A DNA stretch of 64,000 nucleotides from Candidatus Bacteroides merdavium (GTDB lineage: Bacteria > Bacteroidota > Bacteroidia > Bacteroidales > Bacteroidaceae). The position numbers and the translations under genes were made by a program. The notes below the pieces were generated by a model. That model made no database searches. It was not told the DNA's origin and saw only the letters and a program-made list of their open reading frames with translations. Of this stretch, positions 34,281-43,348 are shown one piece after another. The stretch is from contig DXAV01000034.1 in assembly GCA_019116805.1 (NCBI GenBank), positions 1 through 64,000 on the forward strand, written 5' to 3'. The number at the start of each line of letters is the position of its first letter. The first letter of the stretch is position 1.

Positions 34281-35747
34281 ATGACTACCGTTTGGATTAT
34301 ATTCGCTACCATCGCATGTTACTTCGCACTGCTTTTCATCATCTCTTGGATAACGGGACGCAAAGCAGACAACGCAGGCTTTTTTACAGGCAACCGCAAA
34401 TCATCTTGGTATATGGTGACACTGGCCATGATTGGAGCCACCATCTCGGGCGTAACCTTCATCTCTGTGCCTGGCGCCGTCCTGGCGGGCGGATATTCCT
34501 ACATGCAGATGGTGCTCGGCTTCTTTGTAGGCTCTATCCTCGTAGCACTCGTACTGATACCTTTATTTTATAAGATGAACCTCGTCAGCATCTATGGTTA
34601 CTTGGAGAGTCGCTTCGGATTGGCCTCCTACCGCACAGGTGCGTGGTTCTTTTTCGTGTCCAAAATGCTGGGAGCTTCGGTTCGCTTCTTTGTGGTGTGC
34701 GTCGTGTTGCAGACACTGGTGTTCGCTCCCCTGCATGTACCGTTCTCCCTTAACGTAGTGCTGACGGTAGCACTCATCTGGCTCTATTCTTTCCAAGGAG
34801 GCGTGAAGTCCTTGATTTGGACAGACTCTCTGAAAACCCTCTGTCTCGTAGTGTCGGTCATCAGTTGTATCGTGGTTATCGCCAACAACCTTCAGATTGG
34901 TTTCGGCGAACTTCCTGCGGCCGTGGCCAGTCACCCTACGAGCAAGATATTCTTTTTCGACGACCCGAATGACGGCCGTTACTTCTGGAAGCAATTCATC
35001 GCGGGTGTATTCATGATTATTGCCTGCACAGGTCTCGACCAAGACTTGATGCAACGCACCCTGAGTTGTAAAAACTTCCGCGAGTCGCAGAAGAACATGA
35101 TTTTGAGCTCGTTCATTCAAATCTTCGTTATCGGATTGTTTCTTGTATTGGGTACGCTACTCTACATGTATGCCGACACCAACCTGAAACAGGAAGGCCC
35201 GATAACAGGTGACGCTCTGTTCGGACAAGTAGCGTGGAGTGAAGACTTTCCGCTGTTCATCGGCATTATCTTCATCATCGGATTGATAGCTGCCGCCTAC
35301 TCTGCTGCAGGCTCCGCCCTGACCGCACTCACCACCTCGTTCACCATCGACATCTTGAAAGCGAACGAAAAACAAAGCGACAAAGATCTGACCCTGACAC
35401 GCAAGCTGGTGCATTTCATCATGTCGCTGCTCATGGTGATTGTCATTGTCATCTTCTACGAACTGAACGACGACAGTGCCATCAATGCCGTCTATAGCCT
35501 CGCCGCCTACACGTATGGCCCCATCCTTGGTATGTTCATCTTTGGCATGGCCTGCAAGAAGCCTGTCAACGACCGATGGGTACCACTGGTAGCCGTTGCC
35601 TCACCCATCCTCTGCTACATTCTGCAAAGCCATAGCGAGGCTTGGTTCGGCGGCTATCAGATCAGCTTCGAACTGCTTATCATCAATGCACTGATTACTG
35701 CCTTCGGGCTCTGTCTGCTCATCAAGAAGAACAAGCAAACGAAATAA
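34281..35747 (+). CDS. Sodium:solute symporter (SSS family)
   Basis: A 488-aa inner membrane Na+-coupled symporter with about thirteen hydrophobic segments. SSS-family features include GFFTGNRKSSWYMVTLAMIG near TM1, the GGYSYMQMV segment, and AAAYSAAGSALTALTTSFT late in the protein. The start is the ATG at 34281 (MTTVWIIF); the longer frame reads back into array F. Between two peptidoglycan-degrading enzymes it could carry MurNAc, GlcNAc or a related sugar into the cytoplasm (inference). SSS proteins are also common sialic acid carriers. Confidence 0.88.
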   Translation: MTTVWIIFATIACYFALLFIISWITGRKADNAGFFTGNRKSSWYMVTLAMIGATISGVTFISVPGAVLAGGYSYMQMVLGFFVGSILVALVLIPLFYKMNLVSIYGYLESRFGLASYRTGAWFFFVSKMLGASVRFFVVCVVLQTLVFAPLHVPFSLNVVLTVALIWLYSFQGGVKSLIWTDSLKTLCLVVSVISCIVVIANNLQIGFGELPAAVASHPTSKIFFFDDPNDGRYFWKQFIAGVFMIIACTGLDQDLMQRTLSCKNFRESQKNMILSSFIQIFVIGLFLVLGTLLYMYADTNLKQEGPITGDALFGQVAWSEDFPLFIGIIFIIGLIAAAYSAAGSALTALTTSFTIDILKANEKQSDKDLTLTRKLVHFIMSLLMVIVIVIFYELNDDSAINAVYSLAAYTYGPILGMFIFGMACKKPVNDRWVPLVAVASPILCYILQSHSEAWFGGYQISFELLIINALITAFGLCLLIKKNKQTK

Positions 35748-35769
35748 TCCCATTTAATACCATTCAGCC

Positions 35770-38700
35770 ATGCAAGCAAGACAATATATCTGGTCTTCCC
35801 TATTCGCCGCTTTCCTCTTTCCGCAGGCAGGAAACGCGCAAGAACTCTCCACAGACATCCGACAAAATATCGGAAAATACCTGGACGATATCGCCCGAAA
35901 GGAAGTTTCGATTGGGCACATCCGCATTGACTCGGTGGCTGTTGATGGAAAGACCCTGCAACTCTTCGCCAACATGAGTTGTGCCTACATCCCTTTCAGA
36001 GAAGACAATGTGCGCGAAATATACAACGGCGTGAAACGCCTAATTCCCGATGAGTTTGCTTCGCACAAGCTGGAGATATACACCAACAAGCGGCGTATCG
36101 AGGAACTTATCCCCCAGGCCCTGCGCAACAAGCCCGACAAAAAGACCAAGACCTTTGCACCCGCTGAAGGCAAACCTTTGATAACCAGTATTTCCAAGGC
36201 CTATACTCCCACCAACGGACTTCACAATCGTCACATTGCCCTGTGGCAAAGCCACGGCTACTATTACGAACAGAAACTGTCACGTTGGGAATGGCAACGG
36301 GGACGTATCTTCCAGACGGTAGAGGATCTCTATACGCAAAGTTATGTACTTCCCTTCCTCGTCCCTATGCTCGAGAATGCGGGCGCCAACGTATTGCTCC
36401 CCCGCGAACGTGATTGCCAGCTCGAAGAAGTCATCATAGATAATGATGGTTGTCTGACACAAGCCTCCCTCTATACAGAAACGGACGGCGACAAGCAATG
36501 GACAAACGGTCGTGGAGAAGGATTTGCACATCTTCACACACAATACACAGGTTTCACCAATCCATTCAAGGAAGGAACCTTCCGCATGACCGAAACCATC
36601 AAGAAAGGAAAGGAAAGCACTGCCGAATGGATACCTGACATTCCCCAAAGCGGTCAGTACGCCATTTACATCTCCTATCAGACGTTGCCAAACAGTACTG
36701 ATGAAGCCCTTTACACCGTCTATCACAAAGGAGGTAGTACCCAGTTCAAGGTGAACCAGCAGATGGGAGGAGGAACTTGGATATATCTGGGTACCTTCAG
36801 CTTCGATGCGGGCAGGCACAACTGTTATAAAGTGGTGTTGAGCAACCGCAGTTCCAAAGCTGGCAGAATCATCACTGCCGACGGCGTAAAGATTGGTGGA
36901 GGTATGGGCAACATCGCACGTAGCCTTTCAGACAAAGGAAGTACAGAGAACTTGAAAAGTTCAGACAAAGCAGCCAATACGGACAACGGACAAAAGCAAC
37001 AGGAAGTGATGCAACATTCAGCCGATATATGTGATATACCCGCTATGCCCAGCGGCTATCCACGCTTCTGTGAGGCAGCCCGCTATTGGTTACAATGGGC
37101 CGGTATCCCCGACAGTACCTATTCTGAGAGCAACGGACAGAACGACTATACCGACGACTACAAATGTCGTGGTATTTGGGTAAACTACTTGGCGGGAGGT
37201 TCGTCCGTCAACCCGAACGAGAAAGGACTTAATATACCTATCGACCTGGCCTTCGCTTTCCACACAGATGCTGGTATCACACTCAACGACTCTATTATCG
37301 GCACCTTGGGCATCTATCAGACAGATGCCTACGACGGCGTGTTTGCCAACGGGGCCTCCCGTTACCTGTCGCACGACCTGACCGACCTCATCCAATCGAA
37401 CATCGTCCGAGACATCCGCACACTCTATGAACCAAAGTGGAGTCGCCGCGGCAAATGGAACCGTTCCTACTATGAGGCACGTGTACCTCGTGTCCCCACC
37501 ATGCTTCTCGAACTTCTCTCCCACCAGAATTTCGCCGATATGCGCTATGGTCTTGATCCGCGCTTCCGCTTTACCGTGAGCCGTGCCATCTATAAAGGAA
37601 TGTTGCAGTTTATCTGTTCCCAATATCACATGGATTACGTCGTGCAGCCGCTGCCCGTTGATCACTTTGCTATCCGCAACATAAGCGAAAACGAGATTGA
37701 ATTAACCTGGCAACCCGTAACAGATCCCTTGGAGCCGACTGCCAATGCCGAAAAATACATTGTCTATACCCGCATCGGCGACGGCGACTTTGACAACGGT
37801 GTATTAGTAGAACAAAGCAACTACCGTACCAGCCTCCCTGCTGGAGTAGTATGCAGCTTCAAAGTGACAGCCGTAAACAAAGGTGGTGAAAGCTTCCCCT
37901 CCGAAATTCTGTCTGTCGGACGAGCCTTTCAATCCAAAGGTACGGTACTAGTAATTAACGGATTCGACCGTATCAGTGCTCCCGCCGACTTTGTAGCACC
38001 TGCCCCTGCTGATACCTTATTGGCAGGCTTTCTTGACAATGTTGACCACGGTGTACCCTACGTAAAAGACATCAGCTACACTGGCAAGATGAAAGAATTC
38101 CGCCGCGTCACTCCTTGGATGGACGATGACGCATCGGGTTTCGGTGACAGTTACGGTAACTATGAGACCCAAGTTATTGCCGGAAATACATTCGACTATC
38201 CCGCTGTACATGGTGAGGCCATTCTCCAAGCGGGTTATTCCTTTGTATCGTGCAGTGACGAAGCAGTGGAAGACGGCAATGTAAACATGAACGACTATGC
38301 CTATGTCGATCTCATTCTAGGCAAAGAATGCCAAACCAAGATGGGGCGTGGCGGTGTAAAACCACTAGAGTTCAAAACTTTCAGCCAATCCATGCAGCAG
38401 GCTATCACCACCTACTGTCAACAAGGAGGAAACCTCTTCATTTCCGGTTCATATGTAGGGACCGACCTATGGAACAACCGCCTAACACCGCCCGACGAAA
38501 CCGACAAGAAATTTGCCACCGAAGTGCTGAAATACCAATGGCGTGTCAACCAAGCTGCCGCTGAGGGATGTGTAAAAAGCGTTGCCTCTCCTTTTGGCAA
38601 ACCGAATGGAGACTATCGTTTCCACAACAAGTTGAACGCTGATTGCTACGTGGTGGAGGCTCCCGATGCAATCGAACCAGCTTCACCTGAAGCCTACACC

Positions 38701-38865
38701 TTCATACGCTACTCAGAAAATAACCTCAGCGCCGGCGTCGCCTACCGTGGTAATTATAAGACCTGCGTCCTCGGCTTCCCTTTCGAGACCCTCCGAACGG
38801 CTGAAGAGCGGAACCGCTTGATGGAAGCTATTATGGCCTTCTTCAACAACGAAAAACAACAGTAA
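35770..38865 (+). CDS. Amidase_3-like protein with golvesin-type and fibronectin-III-like domains
   Basis: A 1031-aa secreted protein (signal peptide about 1-24), of a type annotated in Bacteroidetes either as golvesin C-terminal-domain protein or, loosely, xanthan lyase. An N-acetylmuramoyl-L-alanine amidase core appears split by an insertion. The first zinc-ligand-like block is ALWQSHGYYYE (about 156-166) with the WEWQRGRIFQTVEDLY helix. The second comes after the insert: DLAFAFHTDAG (about 493-503) and TMLLELLSHQNFAD (about 577-590). The insert (about 270-375) is a golvesin-like beta domain (SGQYAIYISYQT). A fibronectin-III-like domain (about 640-715) and a C-terminal alpha/beta domain follow. 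In this locus it would cleave stem peptides from MurNAc. Confidence 0.72.
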   Translation: MQARQYIWSSLFAAFLFPQAGNAQELSTDIRQNIGKYLDDIARKEVSIGHIRIDSVAVDGKTLQLFANMSCAYIPFREDNVREIYNGVKRLIPDEFASHKLEIYTNKRRIEELIPQALRNKPDKKTKTFAPAEGKPLITSISKAYTPTNGLHNRHIALWQSHGYYYEQKLSRWEWQRGRIFQTVEDLYTQSYVLPFLVPMLENAGANVLLPRERDCQLEEVIIDNDGCLTQASLYTETDGDKQWTNGRGEGFAHLHTQYTGFTNPFKEGTFRMTETIKKGKESTAEWIPDIPQSGQYAIYISYQTLPNSTDEALYTVYHKGGSTQFKVNQQMGGGTWIYLGTFSFDAGRHNCYKVVLSNRSSKAGRIITADGVKIGGGMGNIARSLSDKGSTENLKSSDKAANTDNGQKQQEVMQHSADICDIPAMPSGYPRFCEAARYWLQWAGIPDSTYSESNGQNDYTDDYKCRGIWVNYLAGGSSVNPNEKGLNIPIDLAFAFHTDAGITLNDSIIGTLGIYQTDAYDGVFANGASRYLSHDLTDLIQSNIVRDIRTLYEPKWSRRGKWNRSYYEARVPRVPTMLLELLSHQNFADMRYGLDPRFRFTVSRAIYKGMLQFICSQYHMDYVVQPLPVDHFAIRNISENEIELTWQPVTDPLEPTANAEKYIVYTRIGDGDFDNGVLVEQSNYRTSLPAGVVCSFKVTAVNKGGESFPSEILSVGRAFQSKGTVLVINGFDRISAPADFVAPAPADTLLAGFLDNVDHGVPYVKDISYTGKMKEFRRVTPWMDDDASGFGDSYGNYETQVIAGNTFDYPAVHGEAILQAGYSFVSCSDEAVEDGNVNMNDYAYVDLILGKECQTKMGRGGVKPLEFKTFSQSMQQAITTYCQQGGNLFISGSYVGTDLWNNRLTPPDETDKKFATEVLKYQWRVNQAAAEGCVKSVASPFGKPNGDYRFHNKLNADCYVVEAPDAIEPASPEAYTFIRYSENNLSAGVAYRGNYKTCVLGFPFETLRTAEERNRLMEAIMAFFNNEKQQ

Positions 38866-38886
38866 CAAACCAAACCTGAGCAGATT

Positions 38887-40749
38887 ATGAAACGACATTG
38901 GTTCATCCTCCCGCTGTTGCTTGCCTGCCTCTCCTCACTGACGATATTGGCACAAGATAGATCCTTCCGCTTCGCACAGATTACGGATATCCACTTTGCA
39001 CCCGGAAAGCCCAATCCAACTGAGGACCTATTGCGTACCGTTGCACAAATCAATGCTACAGACGGCATTGACTTCGTGTTGGTTACAGGTGATTTGACCG
39101 ATAACGGAGACCGCACATGCATGGAAGAAGTCAAGGCATGTCTCGATTTACTAAAAGCTCCTTATTACGTTGTTCTAGGCAACCATGAGACAAAGTGGAG
39201 CGAATCAGGTTGTACGGCCTTTGCTGACATCTATGGCAGTGAACGCTTTAAGTTCACCCATAAAGGTTTCCTTTTTCTGGGGTTCAATTCGGGACCGTTA
39301 ATGCGTATGGCCTACGGACACGTAGTGCCGCAAGATATAGAATGGATGACTGCCGAGATGGAAAAGGCAGGCAAAGACACACCCACCATCCTCGTTACCC
39401 ACTATCCCATGCTGGAAGGTGATGTGGACAACTGGTATGACGTAACCGACGCTGTGCGCCCCTACAACGTACGGTTCTTCATTGGAGGGCACTACCACCG
39501 CAACCGCCAACTGAGCTATGACGGCATTCCTGGTATCTTGATGCGCAGCAATCTGCGTGACGCTGACGGCAAACCAGGTTATGGTATCTATGAAGTAGGG
39601 CCGGATTCCATCCGCGTTTATACTCAGCGTATAGGTGAGCCCAAAAAGCAATGGGCCTCTTTTTCACTCACTCATACCTATTATGACCATCAGGGCAAAG
39701 CAGATCAATACCCTGACTATTCCATCAACCAGACTTACCCACAAGTAAAAGCAGTTTGGACGGTACAGACAGGCGTAGGCATCTACTGCTCGCCAGCCAC
39801 AGATGGTGAACGAGTGTTTGTTGCCGATGATTTGGGCAGTCTGACCGCCTACAATCTGAAGAAAGGCAAACGCCTATGGAGTTTCGCCGCCGAAAGGCGT
39901 ATTGTAGGCACTCCTGCCGTGGCAGACGGTGTGATAGTATTCGGTTCGGCCGACAAACACATTTACGGCGTAAGTGCCAGGGACGGCAAGCTACTCTGGA
40001 CACTCAAAGCATCAGCTCCCGTGCTGGGAGCCGTAGCCATCGCAGACGGCACGGCCTATATTGGTGCCAGCGACCATACTTTCCGAGCCATCAACCTGAA
40101 AAGCGGCGAGTTGCTCTGGGCTTATACCGGCGTGAAGGGTTACATCGAAACACGTCCGTTACTGGCAGACGGTAAAGTGATATTCGGCGCGTGGGACAAT
40201 ACACTTTACGCCCTCGACCAACAGACAGGCCGCGAATGCTGGAAATGGACACACGGCCTGCCAGGCATCCACTATTCACCAGCAGCCGTATGGCCTGTAG
40301 CAGCCAATGGCAAAGTGTTCATCGCCGACCCCAAACGTGCCCTGACAGCTATCGACCTCCGCACAGGACAGACCGTGTGGCGCACCTTCCAATCGCAGGT
40401 ACGCGAAAGCATCGGCCTATCTGAAGACGGTCAACGCATCTACGCCAAGACCATGAACGACAGTATCGTCTGTTATACGACCCAAAAACAGGAAGCCAAC
40501 CAAATATGGGCCACGGATGCCGGTTTCGGTTATGAACACGCACCCTGTATGCTGCCTGAGAAAGACGGCATTGTTTATACCAGCACCAACGACGGAGTGG
40601 TATGTGCCCTGGACGGGCAAACAGGCAGTATTATCTGGCAGCACAAGATAGGAAATTCACTCATCAACACTGTCGTCCCCTTGGGAAGCCGCCGTGTGCT
40701 GATCAGCAGCACAGACGGTACAGTGATTTTACTAAAAATCCAAAAATAA
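38887..40749 (+). CDS. Metallophosphoesterase fused to PQQ-like beta-propeller, secreted
   Basis: A 620-aa protein with a signal peptide (about 1-20). The calcineurin-like phosphoesterase domain (about 23-270) has TDIHF (33-37), GDLTDNGD (about 66-73), GNHE (about 98-101), THYP (about 175) and GGHYHRN (about 203). A PQQ-like eight-bladed beta-propeller follows (about 285-620) with repeated WSF/LLWTL-type blades such as GKLLWTLKAS and TGSIIWQHK. The propeller is probably structural rather than cofactor-bound. The substrate might be a cell-wall or lipid phosphate (inference). It lies 21 bp after the amidase-like gene and 31 bp before the GT2-like gene. Confidence 0.82.
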   Translation: MKRHWFILPLLLACLSSLTILAQDRSFRFAQITDIHFAPGKPNPTEDLLRTVAQINATDGIDFVLVTGDLTDNGDRTCMEEVKACLDLLKAPYYVVLGNHETKWSESGCTAFADIYGSERFKFTHKGFLFLGFNSGPLMRMAYGHVVPQDIEWMTAEMEKAGKDTPTILVTHYPMLEGDVDNWYDVTDAVRPYNVRFFIGGHYHRNRQLSYDGIPGILMRSNLRDADGKPGYGIYEVGPDSIRVYTQRIGEPKKQWASFSLTHTYYDHQGKADQYPDYSINQTYPQVKAVWTVQTGVGIYCSPATDGERVFVADDLGSLTAYNLKKGKRLWSFAAERRIVGTPAVADGVIVFGSADKHIYGVSARDGKLLWTLKASAPVLGAVAIADGTAYIGASDHTFRAINLKSGELLWAYTGVKGYIETRPLLADGKVIFGAWDNTLYALDQQTGRECWKWTHGLPGIHYSPAAVWPVAANGKVFIADPKRALTAIDLRTGQTVWRTFQSQVRESIGLSEDGQRIYAKTMNDSIVCYTTQKQEANQIWATDAGFGYEHAPCMLPEKDGIVYTSTNDGVVCALDGQTGSIIWQHKIGNSLINTVVPLGSRRVLISSTDGTVILLKIQK

Positions 40750-40780
40750 AAGAACGTATAATCATTAATATAGAACAACC

Positions 40781-42250
40781 ATGAAACAAATTGATTGCTA
40801 CCTCCTCTACACAGGAAACAATGACATAGAACAAACCGTTAAAGGCCTGCAAGCCACTGGCCAGGCCACACAAATCACCCTTTTCGGTTCCGAGGCACCT
40901 GCCGCCCTGCCCGAAGGTTGCGACTTCATGCCCGCCTCCAATCCTTTTGGAAGCCAAAGCCTGAGAACTATCGCCGCACAGGCCGAAGCACCTTACACCC
41001 TACTTTACACCAAGGACACCATCCTCAATCTGGGCATGTTTGCTCTGGAACGCATGGTATATATTCTGGAAGACAGCGGTGCAGGTATGGTTTATGCCGA
41101 CCACTACCAACTTAAAGGAGGCCAACAGACTATCGCACCCGTCATCGACTACCAGCAAGGTTCGTTGCGCGATGATTTCGACTTCGGTTCCGTACTTCTG
41201 TTACGTACCGATGCCTTGAAGGAAGCCGCCTTGCGCATGAAGGCCGACTACCAGTTCGCCGGACTCTACGACCTGCGCCTCAAGCTGTCACAACAATACG
41301 AGCTGGTGCACATCAACGAATACCTCTATACTGAAGTAGAGAATGATACCCGCCGCAGTGGTGAAAAGATATTCGACTACGTGGATCCGAAGAACCGCAA
41401 CCGCCAAATTGAAATGGAAGTGGCCTGCACTGAACACCTGAAGGAAGTGGGCGGGTACCTGAAGCCGGAGTTCGAACACATCGAATTCAACCGTGGCAAT
41501 TTCGAATACGAAGCATCGGTCATCATCCCCGTGCGGAACCGTATCCGCACCATCCGTGATGCCATCCGTTCGGTGCTGACACAACAGACCGACTTCCGGT
41601 TCAACCTCATCGTCATCGACAATCATTCGACCGACGGAACGACCGAAGCCATTGACGAGTTCGCAAACGACGAGCGTCTCATCCATATCATTCCCGAGCG
41701 GAACGACCTGGGCATCGGCGGCTGCTGGAACTTGGGCGTACACCACCCCCGTTGCGGAAAATTTGCTGTTCAGCTGGACAGCGATGACGTCTACAAGGAC
41801 GAGCACACACTGGCCACGATGGTGCGCGCCTTCTATGAACAGAACTGCGCCATGGTAGTGGGCACATACATGATAACCAACTTCGACATGCAGATGATTC
41901 CGCCCGGCATCATCGACCACCGCGAATGGACACCTGAGAACGGACGCAACAACGCCCTACGCATCAACGGTCTGGGAGCACCACGTGCCTTCTATACCCC
42001 CGTACTGCGTGAGGTGAAGGTGCCCAACACCAGCTACGGCGAAGATTATGCGCTGGGACTGAACATCTCGCGCCGTTTCCAAATAGGCCGCGTCTATGAC
42101 GTCGTTTACCTTTGCCGCCGTTGGGACGACAACTCCGATGCATCGCTCGACGTAATAAAGATGAATGCACACAACCTTTACAAGGATCGTATCCGCACCT
42201 GGGAATTGCAGGCACGCATCGCACTGAACAAGCAGGCGAAGAATGCATAA
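40781..42250 (+). CDS. Cytosolic protein with two GT2-like glycosyltransferase domains
   Basis: A 489-aa protein without signal peptide or membrane segments. The C-terminal half (about 245-489) is a clear GT-A domain: ASVIIPVRNRI (about 246-256), IDNHSTDGT (about 278-286) and the metal-binding DxD in LDSDDVY (about 332-338), then a GEDYALGLNISRRF acceptor region. The N-terminal half (about 1-230) looks like a diverged second GT2-like domain (YTLLYTKDTILNLG, AGMVYADHYQL), lacking a proper DxD. The acceptor is unknown. It starts a GT2, DUF4922, SpoIID, AmpG-like, NamZ gene run. The 11 bases before its ATG (ATAGAACAACC) are identical to those before namZ copy 2. Confidence 0.75.
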   Translation: MKQIDCYLLYTGNNDIEQTVKGLQATGQATQITLFGSEAPAALPEGCDFMPASNPFGSQSLRTIAAQAEAPYTLLYTKDTILNLGMFALERMVYILEDSGAGMVYADHYQLKGGQQTIAPVIDYQQGSLRDDFDFGSVLLLRTDALKEAALRMKADYQFAGLYDLRLKLSQQYELVHINEYLYTEVENDTRRSGEKIFDYVDPKNRNRQIEMEVACTEHLKEVGGYLKPEFEHIEFNRGNFEYEASVIIPVRNRIRTIRDAIRSVLTQQTDFRFNLIVIDNHSTDGTTEAIDEFANDERLIHIIPERNDLGIGGCWNLGVHHPRCGKFAVQLDSDDVYKDEHTLATMVRAFYEQNCAMVVGTYMITNFDMQMIPPGIIDHREWTPENGRNNALRINGLGAPRAFYTPVLREVKVPNTSYGEDYALGLNISRRFQIGRVYDVVYLCRRWDDNSDASLDVIKMNAHNLYKDRIRTWELQARIALNKQAKNA

Positions 42251-42283
42251 TATCTCCATTATAGAAGACCTATTTATAACTAA

Positions 42284-42373
42284 ATGACATTCAAATCACC
42301 TTATAAGGAATATCCGAGGTTGCTACCAAATCCCTTCAAGATAGCTACCGAGGAAATACCATATAAGATGTAA
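42284..42373 (+). CDS. Possible small ORF (29 aa)
   Basis: In the 144-bp gap between the GT2-like and DUF4922 genes an ATG at 42284 opens 29 codons (MTFKSPYKEYPRLLPNPFKI to EEIPYKM) ending TAA, 21 bp before the next gene. The peptide is basic, proline-rich and has no match I can name. It may be a real leader or small protein, or chance. Confidence 0.25.
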   Translation: MTFKSPYKEYPRLLPNPFKIATEEIPYKM

Positions 42374-42394
42374 GGAAATAATCACAAAAGACCT

Positions 42395-43330
42395 ATGAAC
42401 AAAGAAGTAAACGACCTGCTGGACCGACAACTAGCCACCTGGGAAACGGCGCGCCGGAACTACGATGCTCTCTCAGGCGTACGGGTCAAGGAACTGAACG
42501 TGCACGGTGTACCCTATAAGGTGCAGTTCAACCCCGCCCGCATCGTCTCCTCCGGTGCCAAGGTCGATGCCCAGTCCATTAAGGAGCGGCGCTGCTTCCT
42601 CTGTGCCGCCAACCGGCCTGCCGAACAGGAAGGCATCCTTTTCCGAGGGCACTACGAAATATTGGTGAACCCATTCCCTATCTTCCCGCGCCACCTCACC
42701 GTGCCCGAGACCGGCCATTTGCCCCAGCTCATCGCCAACCGCTTTGCCGACATGCTGGAGCTGGCCCGGGAACTGACAGACTTCACCATCTTCTACAACG
42801 GGCCGCGTTGCGGTGCCTCTGCCCCCGACCATGCCCACTTCCAGGCGGGCAGCCGCGGCTTCATGCCCATTGAGGCCGACTGGCGCACGCGAATAGCCGA
42901 GACGGTGGTACAGACCGCTCATGCCACCCTTTACAGTCTGAACGACGCACCGCGTACAACGCTTGTCATCAACACTGATGACGCCGGCGAGGCCTCCCGC
43001 CTCTTCCAGGCCATCTACCAGTCCTTACTCGTGCCCGAAGGCGACGAAGAACCGATGATGAACGTCCTGGCCTTCTACGAGTCGGCCCACTGGACAGTCT
43101 TCGTCTTCCCCCGTGCCAAGCACCGTCCCGCCTGCTACACGGCCGAAGGCAACGCCCGCCTGCTCAGCAGTCCCGCTTCCGTTGACCTGGGCGGTGTGTT
43201 CATCACCCCCGTCGAGCAGGACTTCCAGAAGATAACTGCCGACAACGTGGCACAGATATTGAGCGAAGTATGCCTTTCGCCCGAAACTTTTGCTCAAGTA
43301 AAGGCTCGTATCCGTAATGAAATCAATTAA
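42395..43330 (+). CDS. DUF4922 protein (GalT/HIT-like nucleotidyltransferase fold)
   Basis: A 311-aa cytosolic protein of DUF4922. The segment GASAPDHAHFQAG (about 140-152) carries a His-x-His-x-Gln motif typical of the GalT/HIT superfamily, where the His is a nucleotidyl intermediate. LVNPFPIFPRHLTVPE (about 89-104) matches the family's upstream strand. Relatives include GDP-L-galactose phosphorylase and Ap4A phosphorylase, so this one may phosphorolyse a nucleotide sugar or dinucleotide. It sits between the GT2-like and SpoIID-like genes (18 bp to the latter), which suggests a shared pathway. The substrate is not known. Confidence 0.72.
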   Translation: MNKEVNDLLDRQLATWETARRNYDALSGVRVKELNVHGVPYKVQFNPARIVSSGAKVDAQSIKERRCFLCAANRPAEQEGILFRGHYEILVNPFPIFPRHLTVPETGHLPQLIANRFADMLELARELTDFTIFYNGPRCGASAPDHAHFQAGSRGFMPIEADWRTRIAETVVQTAHATLYSLNDAPRTTLVINTDDAGEASRLFQAIYQSLLVPEGDEEPMMNVLAFYESAHWTVFVFPRAKHRPACYTAEGNARLLSSPASVDLGGVFITPVEQDFQKITADNVAQILSEVCLSPETFAQVKARIRNEIN

Positions 43331-43348
43331 CAAAATAGAAATAATATC

